A stretch of DNA of 64,000 nt. It comes from Thalassia testudinum (taxonomy: Eukaryota; Streptophyta; Magnoliopsida; Alismatales; Hydrocharitaceae). Under the pieces are notes generated by a model, which worked only from the letters and a program-made list of their open reading frames with translations, was not told the DNA's origin and ran no database searches. A program made the position numbers and the translations under genes. Positions 11,680 to 23,019 of this stretch are shown here, one piece after another (positions within the stretch are counted from its first letter, which is position 1; every line of letters begins with the position of its first letter). The stretch covers positions 5,828,001 through 5,892,000 of the forward strand of contig JAZHRO010000022.1 in assembly GCA_037157565.1 (NCBI GenBank), read 5' to 3'.

Positions 11680-13654
11680 TGATATGTTGATTTTTGCTTT
11701 CGAAAATGATGATTAAGATGATTTGTCATTGTCTTTCTTTGTTGTGGAAAATCGCTAATCAAAATAGTAAAAATAACCACTCAATTAGGAGCGGGTCGTA
11801 TCCACAGGGAGGCAATGTCATATTTAAAACTCACGATAATTAAAAATTATTGTTCACAGATGATTTCCTCAAGAAATTGTGTCAAAATATAGTGTAGATA
11901 TGAGTTTAAATAAAAGTGTAAGTTGACATTGCATTTAAAACAAATAGGAGGGGGTTCAATGTAATGTATACCATAATAAAATAAGAATAAAATCCTCACA
12001 ATGTCACTTAAATGTAATTATGAATTAAGCTTCTCCTATAGCAAAATTCTTCCAAGAATTGAATGAAAACCCATTTAGATTAAGGTTAAGAAATTGATTT
12101 ACTTAATAAGCTAAACAATGAAGGGGGTTCTCACAAAATCATCATAATAATGAAATCAAAAAAATGAAGTGGCAATGGCATATGATGGTAATAATTAATG
12201 CAAGGTTCACTGTGCAAAAACAGGGGATTTCTTCCCCATGTCCATGCGCGAGGAGGAGGGAATGGCCAGAGGTGCAAAGCATGGAGGAAGGTCTCTAGAC
12301 CGAGGGCTTCGTGATGGCAATCATGGCAAAGCACGAGGCAGCCGGAGCCGTCCGGACAGAGCTATGGTGAAGGTGGGTTTCGACGGCTGCTAGAGATGTT
12401 GGAGGACGTGCGCTCTACGTACGGGCGGAGCTACTGAAGGGCACTCACGTGCACGTGACTGCTGGAGGAAACGCACTCTACGTGCGAGCAGAGCTGTTGA
12501 AGGGCATGCACAGAGAGGAAAGGGTGTGTGCGGTTGCTATTCGACCGAGCGCACTGCTGAAGGCTGGCAGAGGTGCAGCGGGGGGGTTGCAATGCTGAGG
12601 GCATTGCATACCTGCACGCAGTGGAGGTGCAGCACTGTTGCGAGTGTGACGGAGGCACAACAAGGGGGCGTGCAAGGTCCTACTGTTGTGGGTGCTGCTA
12701 TGGGAATGGTGAGGGAGTGCAGCGCTGAAGGCGTCGCATGCCTGCGCGTGGTGGAGGTGTAGTGTTGGCACGTTGTTGGCTTGTGCACGCTACAGTTGCA
12801 AGTGGAGTGCGTGGAGTGGCGAGCTGGATGGTCGCGTGCTACATGGAGTTAGAGGTGCTTACTGCTGCGCGTGGGGATGACGTGGTGTTGGGTTTGTTTT
12901 TGTGGTGAAGAGAAACAAAGGAAGAAGAAAGAAGATATGGGGCCGAGCTTCAAACGTCCGGGAAACTTCCCGAACGTCTTAACTGATGGGGGAGATGAAG
13001 ATACAGGGCGTGGTGTTGCGGCGGCTGCGGTGGTGGTTGCTAGTGATGGCGGTGAGGGTGGTGATGTTGATTCTGGTGAAGCACGGTGATGGATGCGTGG
13101 CCATTGAGGAGACACGCTCACGGTGTTGGCACGAGTCCACCAGCTTTGCACGGTGAGCTGTCACCTCACCGAGCCACGATGTGGTGGAGCTCGGCCTTGG
13201 AGACCACGGTGCTAGAGTGGAGTGCACGGTGGTGGACTGGGGCAGTGTCTCCCTAAGCATGGCAGCCGCTCCCCCTCTCTTGTAGCCATCTGCAATTCAA
13301 ATGGAGGAGTGATGGAGATCTGCTTCTTCCGATCCTCTTCACTGCCATGTTCATTGCCTGATCTGGCCATAAATGGCCTGCCGGGGTGGAGCGGTTGTTG
13401 CTGCACGAAGAAAGATATAAAAATATATGTGGATTATTTGTATGCAAAACCCTTATATTTCTAACTATTTAATGCATGTAATGTATGCAAGAAAACTAAA
13501 TGATGTTAGATAATTTATATATGAATATAATGCATACAAGCAAATATGTATAAACTATATTATTTACATCTTAATACATGCTATATATAAGTTAATATTA
13601 CTCTAATGTCTAGGCATTTAAGTAACTAATTAGCCCACAAATATGGGCTCATCA
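11680..13654 (-). repeat. Element B 5' LTR
   Basis: It is about 1,975 bp and ends at 13654 in ATCA, then the TSD. The first bases of U3 carry the inverted repeat AGCCCA / TGGGCT (13632-13637 and 13644-13649). An imperfect inverted repeat on ACGTCCGGGAA lies near 12949-12985. The GC-rich middle mirrors the 3' LTR, with enough substitutions to show the insertion is not recent. Confidence 0.9.
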
Positions 13655-13659
13655 CCCTA

Positions 13660-14851
13660 CAGCACAAAGTACAAGCCTATCCTTAGGTTGGGTAGCCTAA
13701 AGGTCTATAGACTCTCAGAATCCATCCTAAGACTATGGATGATTTACTCTACTTATGTCCAGGCAATCCAACCAGTTAGAAGGAGGGACTGGGGAGAAGG
13801 TTCTTCCTTTGGCTTGCACCTCCGGTTCCTAGTGTACCTCCTGGCCGCGATCATTTGACACTACTCCCCTAGCTAGACATCAGATTGACTTGTATAAGTA
13901 GGTTAATCGTGAACAATCTCAATCAGGATCCTGAAGAGCGAATCAGTCCTTATGGCCAATGTCTAATAATTTTAGTTAGGCTTGGGATATTGGTGCTTCT
14001 GGAATGTGATGGGCCCTTAATGGGTTGTGCCCTTAATGATTTGTTCGAGAATGTGTGTATGTGCACAACCAAAATATTTTCAAGCAAGATTATTAAGGAT
14101 GAGATGAATTTTAGGGTTCAAATCTTGCTTAGTAGCTTTTAGGATTCAAATACTAGGTATATTCAATCAAGTTTTGTGAGGCAATCCAAGTTTTGAAAGA
14201 AAGAGTTCAAGTATTTTTCCTTTGTAAATCAAGAAAATATGGGTGCTTAGATTGACCTAAGTATTGAATCCTATGGGGCAGCTACTTGATGGATCGATTT
14301 TAGATTGAGTGCTGCGACCCAAACAGTTCAAGTAATTGGTCTATTGCACCACTTGATTAAGGCACACAAAAAGTCTTAACCTAATCAAACTTCTACTCAC
14401 TTATTTGTGTGTTAAGTGTACTGGGTCCACAGGTCAAATCTCGGTAAAGTGGTAGAATCGATGTGATTGTGCGCCTTAGGGTGAGAAGTTGTGGGTGTTA
14501 AGTGTGTAGCTTTCAGAAAATCCCACAAGAGAAGAGTATATTTTTTTTCTTTTTTTTTATATATGCGGGGTAAGATGAGTGGAGGTGGCACACAAACAAC
14601 CAAATCTATCCTAGGGTTTATAGAAAGCACCTAAGTTGATTTGGGTTTGAGTTATTAGTGTGGTGAAATGAACTAGTGGGTGGGGAAGTCTGGGGGACAC
14701 TTACAAAGCACTCTACCCGCACTTTACCCTAGTCTACCACACTTGGATCTCCATGCTAGGGTACCTGCAAGACAGTAGATCAAAGACAAGCAGGGTTAGT
14801 GCTATGTAAATGCAAAGAAGTGCAGAAAATAATAAAGTAAATTCCGTTGCC
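13660..14851 (-). other. Element A leader, PBS-proximal part
   Basis: This is the 5' leader of A between its PBS and the B insertion. It aligns by eye with the leaders of E (20063-21200) and K (54345-55510), for example the words GTTAAGGCACACAAAAAGTC or its variants and TTGGCTTGCACCTCCGGTTCC. It contains the small basic ORF listed separately and otherwise no coding sequence. Confidence 0.65.
13753..13854 (-). CDS. Element A small conserved basic ORF
   Basis: Thirty-three codons from ATG 13854-13852 to TAA 13755-13753. The core YTRNRRCKPKEEPSPQS is nearly identical to those in E (21000-21158) and K (54391-54534), and a looser version occurs in H (49464-49739). The rest of each ORF differs. 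The core is rich in R and K, like a nuclear-localisation or nucleic-acid-binding patch. It may be an upstream ORF or a first exon. Its function is unknown. Confidence 0.5.
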   Translation of the reverse strand: MIAARRYTRNRRCKPKEEPSPQSLLLTGWIAWT

Positions 14852-14869
14852 TCCCCGACCACGGTGCCA
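14852..14869 (-). promoter_or_regulatory. Element A primer-binding site (tRNA-Asp, degenerate)
   Basis: The plus strand reads TCCCCGACCACGGTGCCA, three mismatches from the tRNA-Asp 3' end, followed by AAA and the LTR. Confidence 0.85.
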
Positions 14870-14872
14870 AAA

Positions 14873-16537
14873 TGATTGCACAAGTTTCACATGTTTGAAA
14901 TCAGGGTTAAGAGTAACCTGTCGTCGTAGTTACAAAACTCGTAATCAAATATAATTTATACCAAAACTCCAAGGGAGTCCCGGGTCGAAATAGGGAGGCG
15001 ACATTTACTTTGTATGAAAACCACGCTTTGATTTGTTTCTTTTTGGTGTTTCGTGGTTTTGTTATTTATTTGTCTTTGAAATAAGATGACAAACAATCAC
15101 AAGAGAGAGATAGAATCAAATATGATATATTGCATGAATGTCAATTACAATAATCTAGAAAACATAAAAAGCGAGGGAGGTGAGAAGAAATTTCCGGAAT
15201 CGGCTGTTCAATGAGACGACAGCGCCTAGCGGTAGCTCGGACGAAGGAGGTGAGGAGTGGGACGACGGAGGTGAGATGCAGGAGGACGTCGGGTAGAGGA
15301 AAGCTTTAGTGTGGCTCCAGAATGGAGGTGAGAAGGCGGAGATGATCTACTACCGAAATGGAGGTGGGAGGATGGCTCCAAGGCGACCTATGAATGGGGA
15401 TGGGAAGATGGAGGAATATTTGGTGAGGCAGAGTTTCGCTACACTAATAGGAGCCTTGGGAGCTTGAGAGTAAGCTCTAACGGAGCGTTGGTAGGCTTGC
15501 TAGAGCTTAGGAGTAGGTGGGAGTAGAGTAGGTAGAGATGGCTTGGAAGGGAGGGGGTGTAGGTCCTTTTATAGTGGAGGAGAAGAGGCTAGAATAGGCA
15601 TGGGACCATTAGTGACCTCCAGGACATCGCTATAATTGTCGCTATAGCTAGCTCATGCCCGTTGGTGCCCACAGCTAGCCTTGCGCCTACGAACAATTAG
15701 CGACGGCTGTAAGCGTCGCTGTAGGTCCAGCTTAGGCATCACTGTAGGCTGGCACCAACCAAGCACTTGCCTGCACGGAGCTGGTTCGTGCATCACGCGC
15801 CCCCAGTCACGCGCATGCTGGCTGTTCACGCGCCTGCATGGGTGCGTGCTTGCGCTGTGCTGCATGCGTCCAATTCTGATTTGGGGCATCCGCAGGTCTC
15901 AAACCGTGCCCCCTGATCCGCAGAGAGCAGTCAGCCGCTGCGTTGGGCTCTCCCTTGAGTCACGAGGAGGCGTGTGGTGCGGAGGCTTCTCAGCCATTGG
16001 ATCAAGATCCAATGGCAGGGAATGAAGGTCGTGGATGATGTTGGCCGATGTCGGGCAGCCTGGATGACACCACATGGCACCATCTGGGTCGTCCATTCTT
16101 CTTTCTGTTGCAAGGGGTGCCATGGTGCTTAGATCGAGATGATTCCCATGTTGCCAAACTGCGATCGTTGCTCTGAATCCATCCATATGATCGAATTTTT
16201 CATCCGAAGCCCGTATGGTTGTCACATTGCCCCATGGCCGTTGATCTTCCTCAGACTTTGTATGATGCTACGGGACTTTGATCTAGATGATTTCGGAGGC
16301 ATTAGACTCCGATCGTCGTCCTGATCAGATCTGTATGGTCCGATCATCCATCTGAGGCCCTGAAATAAGTCTTCTTCTCTCCTGACCATAAAAAGAACGT
16401 AATTAACCCAAAATACATACAACTACTCTAAATGCAGAATGATGCATGTTATGCAATATTTATAACATGAAATGCAAATCTAAGCCTAGGAACATGCATG
16501 AATTGGCATTTTAACCTAAATAGATGTGTTTACATCA
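14873..16537 (-). repeat. Element A 5' LTR
   Basis: About 1,665 bp, plus-strand start TGATTGCAC and end TTTACATCA. The minus-strand promoter shows CTATAAAAG at 15574-15566, with GCGAC-type inverted repeats upstream (about 15608-15650 and 15690-15720). The U3 start carries GATGT / ACATC. It is related to the LTR of D over its whole length but clearly diverged from it. Open frames on both strands at 15653-16225 are shadows in GC-rich LTR sequence. Confidence 0.85.
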
Positions 16538-17828
16538 AGCTTTGTCTATGACCTTTTGGGAGGAGGTGATTTTAAGCCTGGTCCAGTCATCCTCCAAGTC
16601 ACATACAGATCATTTAAGACACCACGGGGATTGCTAGAAGATGTCCTGGTAAGAGTGGACTTCTTCCCTGTTGACTTCGTCGTTTTAGATACTGACCCAG
16701 CTAATATGCCCACCAAATCGTCCATTATTCTGGGATTCCCCTTCTTGGCCATAGCCAATGCCTCTATCAATTGTAGATCATGGGCACTGAAAATGGGCTT
16801 TGGGAACAAAAAGATTTGGTTGAATGTTTTTGATACCTACATGCAATCCGGATTTGAAGATTGTTCCCAGATTGAGGTAGTTGATAAAATCATTGAAGAG
16901 ACTACTCCAGCACTCTTATGTAGAAATCCCTTTCAAAAGGTCATATCAAAAGACTATCCTCTGACTATTAAAGAAACTGATGGGGATATGCCCGAATTAG
17001 AAAAGCTGCTGGGAGTACACATAGAGTCTCTGTCCCCACCCTGGACCCTGAAGGTCGATCCGCTACTTGAAGCGGGGACATTTCAACTTAAACCCTCAAT
17101 CGAAAAGGCTCCTGTGTTGGAGTTGAAACCCCTCCCTAGCATATTGAAGTATGCTTTCCTTGGCTCTAACGACACACTCCCCATCTTTATCTCATCTACA
17201 TTATCTGAATCGTAGGAGGGAGCTCTGCTTGAGTATTTACAACGGCACAAGGAAGCAATTGCTTGGTCAATAGCTAATATTAAGGGTGTTGATACCTCCC
17301 TTTGCATGCATCATATATACATGGACAAGTCCGTAAAACACTTCCGAGACATGCAGAGATGGCTTAACCCCAATATGCGGGAGGTTGTTAAAAGGGAGGT
17401 TCTGAAATGGCTGGATGCAGGAATTATCTATTCCATTTAAGGCATTAAATGGGTCAGTCCTATACATGTGGTGCCCAAAAAGGAAAGAATCACTATGGAA
17501 GAAAATGACCAAGGAGAGTTGGTGACCACTAGACCCTCAACTGGCTGGAGGATCTGCATTGCTTATCGCCGTTTGAATACGGCTACCCAGAAAGACCATT
17601 GCCCCTTACCGTTTATTGATCAGATTTTGGAAAAACTGGCGGGGAGCAAAACTTATGTTTCCTTGACAAGTACTATGGGTATAATCAGATAGCCATCTTC
17701 CCTGACAATTAAGAGCGTACAACCTTCACGAGTCCATATGGCACATTTGCATTCCGCCAAATGCCATTCGAGTTATGTAATGCTTCTGCCACATTCCAAC
17801 GATGTATGATGACTATCTTTTCTGACAT
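16538..17828 (+). pseudogene. Element C pol, part 1: protease end and RT start
   Basis: The frame opens inside the protease, at the point where A inserted. Protease words remain (LEDVLVRVDFFPVDFVVLD, SIILGFPFLAIA); the catalytic DLGAS is missing because it lay on the other side of A. The RT follows with RRLNTATQKDHCPLPFIDQI, then YYGYNQIAIFPDN and MPFELCNASATFQRC. Breaks: TAG at 17213, TAA near 17438, a one-base loss near 17664 that shifts the frame, and TAA near 17709. It ends where D inserted at 17829, just before the FMDD block. Confidence 0.9.
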
Positions 17829-18356
17829 TGGTCGGGCATGTTTCGCATGTTAGAAATTGGGGTTACAAGTAACCCGTCGTCGTAGTTGCAAAACACGTCG
17901 ATCAGATAAAATTTATACCGAAACTCTAAAGGAGTCCCGAGTCGAACACAGGGTGGTGACGTTTACTTTAAGTGAAAATTGTGCTTCATTTTGTTTCTTT
18001 TTGTTATTTTAGGGTTTTGTTATTTTTTTGTATTTTTGTAAGAAGAAACAAGCAAACGAATCACAAGATAGAGATGTGGAACAAATTTGATATATATTAC
18101 TTCAATGTCAATTACAATAAACTATGAAAGCATAAAAAGAGAGGGGGCTGAGAGGAAATCTCCCGAAATGGCTGTTCAGCGAGACGACGGTGCTTGGCGG
18201 AAGCTCGGATGAAGGAGGTGAGGAGCGAGATGATGGAGGTGAGATGCAGGATGACATCGGGTTGAGGAAAGCTTCGACGTGGCTCCGGAATGTAGGTGAG
18301 AAGATGGAGATGATCTACTACCGGAATGGAGGTGGGAGGACGGCTCCAAGGTGACC
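17829..18356 (-). repeat. Element D 3' LTR, part 1 (U5 side)
   Basis: It starts TGGTCGGGC and matches 27675-28200 of the 5' LTR. It breaks off at GGTGACC, where E inserted. TGACC (18352-18356) is the left copy of E's target duplication. It continues at 25946. Confidence 0.9.
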
Positions 18357-18954
18357 TGATGTAAACATGTTTACACTACTTAAGATGTCTATTTATGCAT
18401 GTTCTTAAGCATAGGATTGCATTGCATATTATAAATATTGCATAACATGCATCATCTTGCATTTAGATTAGTTTGAATAAAATGGAGGTTAATTGTCTCC
18501 TTTTATGTTCATGGACAGAGCAAAATTTTTATCAGGGCCTTGGATAGAAGATCCAGCCGTACAGATGTGATCAGGGCAACGATTGGAGTTCAACGACTCC
18601 AAGATCGCCCTAATCAGACATCTGTAGCATCAGATAGAGATTGGGGAATCCTAGAAGATCAAGGCCAAGATGGTGTGAATCTTCACTTCAAACGACAAAT
18701 CTGACCACACGAATGGATTCGAATTGACGATCGCATCCTAACGGCACAAAAATAGACTCAATCCGACAACCGTGGCACCATCTACATCATCTAGAAGATG
18801 GACGGCCAAGATGGAGCCACGTGGCGCCATCTCGGTCGCCCAAACTGGCCTAGCTGATCTTGAAGACCACCACACATTAGATCTGGACCGCACGCTCGCG
18901 ATCCAATGGCCATGGGCAGCCGCACCTCAAAACATCCGCGTGACCATCTCTCCT

Positions 18955-19012
18955 CCACAGCGCAGCAGGTGAACGCGCTTATGCGAGCGAGCGGCGTGCA
19001 TTCGAATCTCAA
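18955..19012 (+). other. tRNA-like A/B-box sequence in E 5' LTR
   Basis: GCGCAGCAGGTGAACGCGC resembles a pol III A box, and ATTCGAATC, about 37 bases on, resembles a B box. The copy in the 3' LTR (24843-24900) is better kept, with GTTCGAATC and a partly paired T arm. There is no acceptor stem. It sits about 400 bp upstream of TATA, the same place and sense as the tRNA-like sequence in H. Confidence 0.4.
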
Positions 19013-19288
19013 CGAGGGGCTGCAGGGGTGCGAGAGAGCGGGCTCCATGACCGCTTGATCGCGATCGAGCGGCTGCAGGCGCTCAATCCATTTCACGTCA
19101 TATCGCATGCCCACGCGTGATGCGGGATCGCACGGGGGCGAGCACGCAGAGGAGGTGGGCCGAGGCGCGAGATAAGCCATCCGATCTCACGATCGGACAG
19201 CTGAGATCGGCAGTACGTGAACATGCGTTACACGTGCGAGTAGGTGAGCAGGCGTGTGCGGTCCACCACACATCGCCCACGATGGGGC

Positions 19289-19382
19289 TTTAGCGACGGT
19301 TTTATCCGTCACTACAGACCCCTTATTTAATGTTTTGAGATTTAAAAGACCAATTTGCCCTCATTCCTTGCAACTATAAAAG
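19289..19382 (+). promoter_or_regulatory. Element E promoter core with inverted repeat
   Basis: The TATA box CTATAAAAG is at 19374-19382. Upstream at 19289-19316 is an inverted repeat of 11-bp arms with a few mismatches around TTTTAT. The 3' LTR carries the same layout at 25164-25191 and 25249-25257, with nearly perfect arms. Confidence 0.65.
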
Positions 19383-20044
19383 GAGACCTCCTTCACACGA
19401 AATTCTCATCCCTTCTCTTCTCTCCCTCTCCAAAGCTCAAGAGAAGCTTGTCCCACACCCGGGATGCTTCTCGCGAGATAAAGTCAAATTTTCATCCCTC
19501 TTTCGGAAGTGGATCCCGCGACGACGATGACGTGCTGCCCAGTTCCCGTTCTTCCTGCTTCATTCTCCTTCGTCCTACTCCATCCTCCTTCGTCTAGGCG
19601 TTGTCCCGTCCTCATCCTCCAAGCGACCGTCGAGGAGGATATCTCTCTCCCCATTCTTTTTACTGCTTTCTAGAATAGATTTACTGCTTTCTAGTGCAAT
19701 CATTTTCCCGCTTTCTAGTCGTAATGTTTAGTGTAACGAACAATCCTTCTGATAATGAATTCCATGTTCATTCTACATCTCTTTTTAATTTTTGTTTGTA
19801 ATATTCTCTCTCTCTTCTCTATTTGGTGTAAATAGATAGATAGTTTCTAGTCAATTAAATTACTTCGTGACAAATACAACAAATGCGTGTTTTTAAATCA
19901 AACGTCTGCCTCCCAGAGTTCGACCTGGGTTTTCCATTCCGGTATAAATTTTATTTGTTGAACATGAGTTCTTTGCTTTCATACTATGACAACAGGTTTT
20001 CAAAACTAAACATGTTAGCGTAGCAACCCGTAAGTTCAACATTT

Positions 20045-20062
20045 TGGCGTCGTTGCCGAGGA
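20045..20062 (+). promoter_or_regulatory. Element E primer-binding site (tRNA-Asp)
   Basis: TGGCGTCGTTGCCGAGGA differs from the tRNA-Asp complement at two places and lies 3 bp after the LTR. Confidence 0.88.
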
Positions 20063-20999
20063 GGCGATGCTATTTGATTTTTTTTTTCGCATTTTCCAAT
20101 TTACGAATCATTTACCTCACTTCTCTCCTTTCTTATTGTGATTACAGGTACTCTTTTGAGACGAGCAAAAGTAGTAGAACGGAGCAAAGTGCTATTGAAG
20201 GTTCTGTGAGTTATCCCCCACCTCCCACCCATTAGTTTTCATTTCATCATATAATAACACAAACATCAATCAACCTAGGTGTTCTTATAAACTCTAAGGT
20301 TAGATTATTTGTTGTTTGACACCTACACCCACCCCAACCTCCACATTTAAAAAGAAAAATAAAAAAAAATCTCATAGAGGTACACAACCTCATCTGATTT
20401 TCAAACTCAACCGGTAAATCGATTTTTGGAGCCGATACACACATCCAAACAAATAATTGAGTAGAAATCAGATTAGGCAATCACTTGTGTGCCTAATTAA
20501 GTGGTGCAACAGGCCAATTGTTTGAGTTGATTGGGCCGCACCACTTCAATTAAAATCAACTCATCAAGTAGCTGCCGCTTAGGTTCAACTCTTAGGGATT
20601 TACCAGGCACTCCACATTCTTTTACGTTTTAAAGGAAAACATCTTCACCCGTGCTTTCAAGACCTAGTGTGCCAACAAAACTTGATTGAAAACACCTAAA
20701 GTTGAATCCTAAAAGCTACTAAGTAAGATTTGAACCCTAAAATTCACCGCATCAAAAGTAATCTTGCTTGAAAATCACTGGTTGTGCACTCACACACACA
20801 AATCAATCAATCATTAAGGGCACAACCCAGATAAAGGGCCTATCACATTCCAAAGCATATTCAAACCTATCCCTAAATAAAACAAAGTAGACATTGGCCT
20901 TAAGGATTCGACTCTCTCTTCAGAGCCCAGAATGAGATTATTTTCGATTAATCTATTTCTAATATTCAATCTGATGTCCAACTAGGGGAGCAGAATCAA
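20063..20999 (+). other. Element E leader
   Basis: Noncoding leader between PBS and the small basic ORF. It shares words with the leaders of A and K (for example GCCTAATTAAGTGGTGCAAC and its counterparts). No credible frame was seen. Confidence 0.6.
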
Positions 21000-21158
21000 A
21001 TGATCGTGGTTGGGGTGTACACTAGGAATCGGAGGTGCAAGCCGAAGGAAGAAGCTTCTCCCCAGTCCCTCCTTCTAACTGGTTGGATTGAACAGACAGA
21101 AGCAGATCAAATCATTCCTTTATCTCAAGACAGGTTTTGGGAGTCTGTAGGTCTTTAG
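21000..21158 (+). CDS. Element E small conserved basic ORF, candidate first exon
   Basis: Fifty-two codons from ATG 21000 to TAG 21156-21158, with the core YTRNRRCKPKEEASPQS shared with A and K. The stop lies inside a candidate intron (21134-21199). If AG/GT at 21133/21134 and TTGCAG at 21194-21199 are used, the frame passes without a stop into the ATG of ORF-X at 21225. So this may be the amino-terminal exon of ORF-X and not a separate peptide. That is inference; no transcript data were available. Confidence 0.5.
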   Translation: MIVVGVYTRNRRCKPKEEASPQSLLLTGWIEQTEADQIIPLSQDRFWESVGL

Positions 21159-21224
21159 GCTAGCCCACTTAAGGACAGGTTTGATTGCTTATATTGCAGG
21201 GCACCTTTCTTCCTCCCGTTTCTC

Positions 21225-22971
21225 ATGAATCCTTCCACATATTACACGCATTCCCACTCTTTCCCTCCTATTTTGCATTATCCTTAACATGATGATTATC
21301 CCGACTCGTACTGTAATCAACCATCAGTTAGTTGGGATAACTCGGATTGGGGATACAGTTTCAGACCTCCGTGTTTAGGGTCTAACCCTGAACACTATGA
21401 TTGTGATTTCTATCCTTCTCAGAGCCACATCGATTATAGATCGTCACCCTTTCATGGACAACCTAATACAATCTACAATCAAGAAGGATACACCGATCCT
21501 TACCCATCCTCTGATTACACTACCTTTAGGTCATCACCACCTTTTGAACAATCTGAAATGACCTATTATCAGGAAGGGTATAACAAATCTCAATTTGTTA
21601 ATTCCCTTGCACTGATCCCAAACTCGCCCAACCCTGAACCAACTCATTTGGTTCAGGGTAACCAGGTTCGAGATAAGGTTCTGGCTAACTTGAGGAATAT
21701 TATACAATCTTTAGAAGTTCAGCCAATACCTTGCATTGAAAGATTGGAGCCCCTGATTAAAACGATTGATAATTTGAATAAGTATTTATTGGATTGGCTC
21801 CAGGATGTTAAGGATAAGAACCTAGGTGAGTTTCTACTTGGGAAGCTAGCGAAATTGAGGATGAGATTTATGGTTGCTTTGATTCAATCGTGGCATGATT
21901 CCCAGGATGAACTCCCTTCAGGAGAGCCAATGTCAGAACCTGCTCAGGCACCTGTTGGGGGGACACGTGTTACGAGGCTGACCAGATTGAATTAGAGCAA
22001 CCAAATAAGGAAGATTTGATTTCTTCACCTGAGATCCCTGAGCCAGGGTACAAGGAAACATATGTCTCCATGGATCAGAATGTGACAGATGATTTTGGAA
22101 CATACATTAATACGGATCTTGATTTCTTTGATGGTGAAGATTCAAGTTGCGAAATCTCACGCGAGTTTACAGAAAATGATTTCTATGAGACGATCGGGCC
22201 TGAGGAATCTGATAGATCATTTGATAGCCCAATAATTGAGGAAACTGATCTTATTGGGGCTCACATTACGGATCCAGAATCACATTTTCTGGAGGATTCA
22301 CTTCAATGCCCTGATTGTTAGTTACACCCCATTGAGCTTATCGATGATTTTGTTTCTGAGATAATTAGACCCAAGTCAATTCTTATTCAGCTACATCATT
22401 TAGACTTGGAGACTTCAGACGAGGTGATTAATATGCAAGAGGTCTTGGAATTTGACATGCTGAATGAGGAGGATAGAGCTGGGAAATTTTGGTTTGGGAA
22501 GCAAGTTCCGGAGGAAGTAGAAGATTGAATTGAAGGGTTCCTATTAAGCTGAAACCATCAAACTAGGACCCTTACGACATTTGTTCTGAGGATGTTGAAC
22601 CCAAGCACACATTCAATGATTATCCTTTTGAGCTTGATTTCTCTGTAACTCGACTTTTTGGTCTTGGGTTGCATCCTCATAAATTGCAGGCTCGACCCTG
22701 CTTGCATACTAATTTTAGGTTTTGGGTAACTTTTATCCAAAACCTGAGATATTCTCGATTATGGGGTATGGGTCTGCACCATAATCTAGTCCACATTTGT
22801 GGACATCTGCTGACAGGTCAGAGGTTTCTTATGTTTATTCTGATTCTAACCTGCACTTGTGAATTCTTTATTTCTCTTCTTTGTATAGTGTGCCTAGCTG
22901 AAGGCACTAAATTCAGCACGTATACAGTTCTTTTTAGCTTTTATCTTGTAGTGGACCTGATATTCACGTAA
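21225..22971 (+). pseudogene. Element E ORF-X: acidic protein of unknown function, broken
   Basis: It begins MNPSTYYTHSHSF and is rich in Y, S, P and D (FYPSQSHIDYRSSPF). A helical middle follows, with NLRNIIQSLEVQPIPCIE and LLDWLQDVKDKNLGEFLLGKL, then a long acidic part (FTENDFYETIGPEESDRSFD) and an ending RFWVTFIQNLRYSRLWGMGL followed by HHNLVHICGHLL. A stop (about 21288), stops near 21993 and 22319, and at least two frame changes break it. The order and many words match K (52653-54302), so both descend from one coding gene. No known domain is recognised. It occupies the place of gag-pol in an element that lacks both. Confidence 0.6.
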
Positions 22972-23019
22972 TTCAAGTGCTTTCTACTCTATTCCACTCT
23001 ATTTTATGTCTTTTTAATA

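Larger units (their letters stand above)
5153..13654 (-). mobile_element. Element B: non-autonomous LTR retrotransposon, perfect TSD CCCTA
   Basis: This is a complete minus-strand element. The 5' LTR is 11680-13654, PBS 11660-11677, ORF-X relic 8360-10134, G-rich tracts 8306-8344 and 7106-7125, and 3' LTR 5153-7105. The direct repeat CCCTA flanks it at 5148-5152 and 13655-13659. Joining the flanks restores a sequence closely like 54340-54400 of element K, so B landed inside the leader of A. No gag domain, protease, RT or integrase motif is visible anywhere in the 4.6-kb interior. Confidence 0.9.
217..16537 (-). mobile_element. Element A: gag-protease-only Athila-like LTR retrotransposon, interrupted by B
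   Basis: This minus-strand element runs from its 5' LTR (14873-16537) through the PBS (14852-14869), leader, gag-protease relic (2539-5018) and 3' untranslated block to a truncated 3' LTR (217-521). Element B (5153-13654) sits in the leader just upstream of gag. Between the protease and the 3' untranslated block there is no RT, RNase H or integrase, so A needed enzymes from elsewhere. A itself lies in the protease region of element C: C coding sequence resumes directly at 16538. The right flank is AGCTT; the left flank is lost, so the target duplication cannot be tested. Confidence 0.8.
18357..20041 (+). repeat. Element E 5' LTR
   Basis: About 1,685 bp, TGATGTAAAC to GTTCAACA. The 16-bp perfect palindrome TGTAAACATGTTTACA lies at 18360-18375. 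A tRNA-like A/B-box stretch lies at about 18960-19010. The inverted repeat TTTAGCGACGG / CCGTCACTACA (19289-19316) stands 58 bp upstream of the TATA box CTATAAAAG at 19374-19382. The frames inside are not shared as proteins. Confidence 0.92.
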
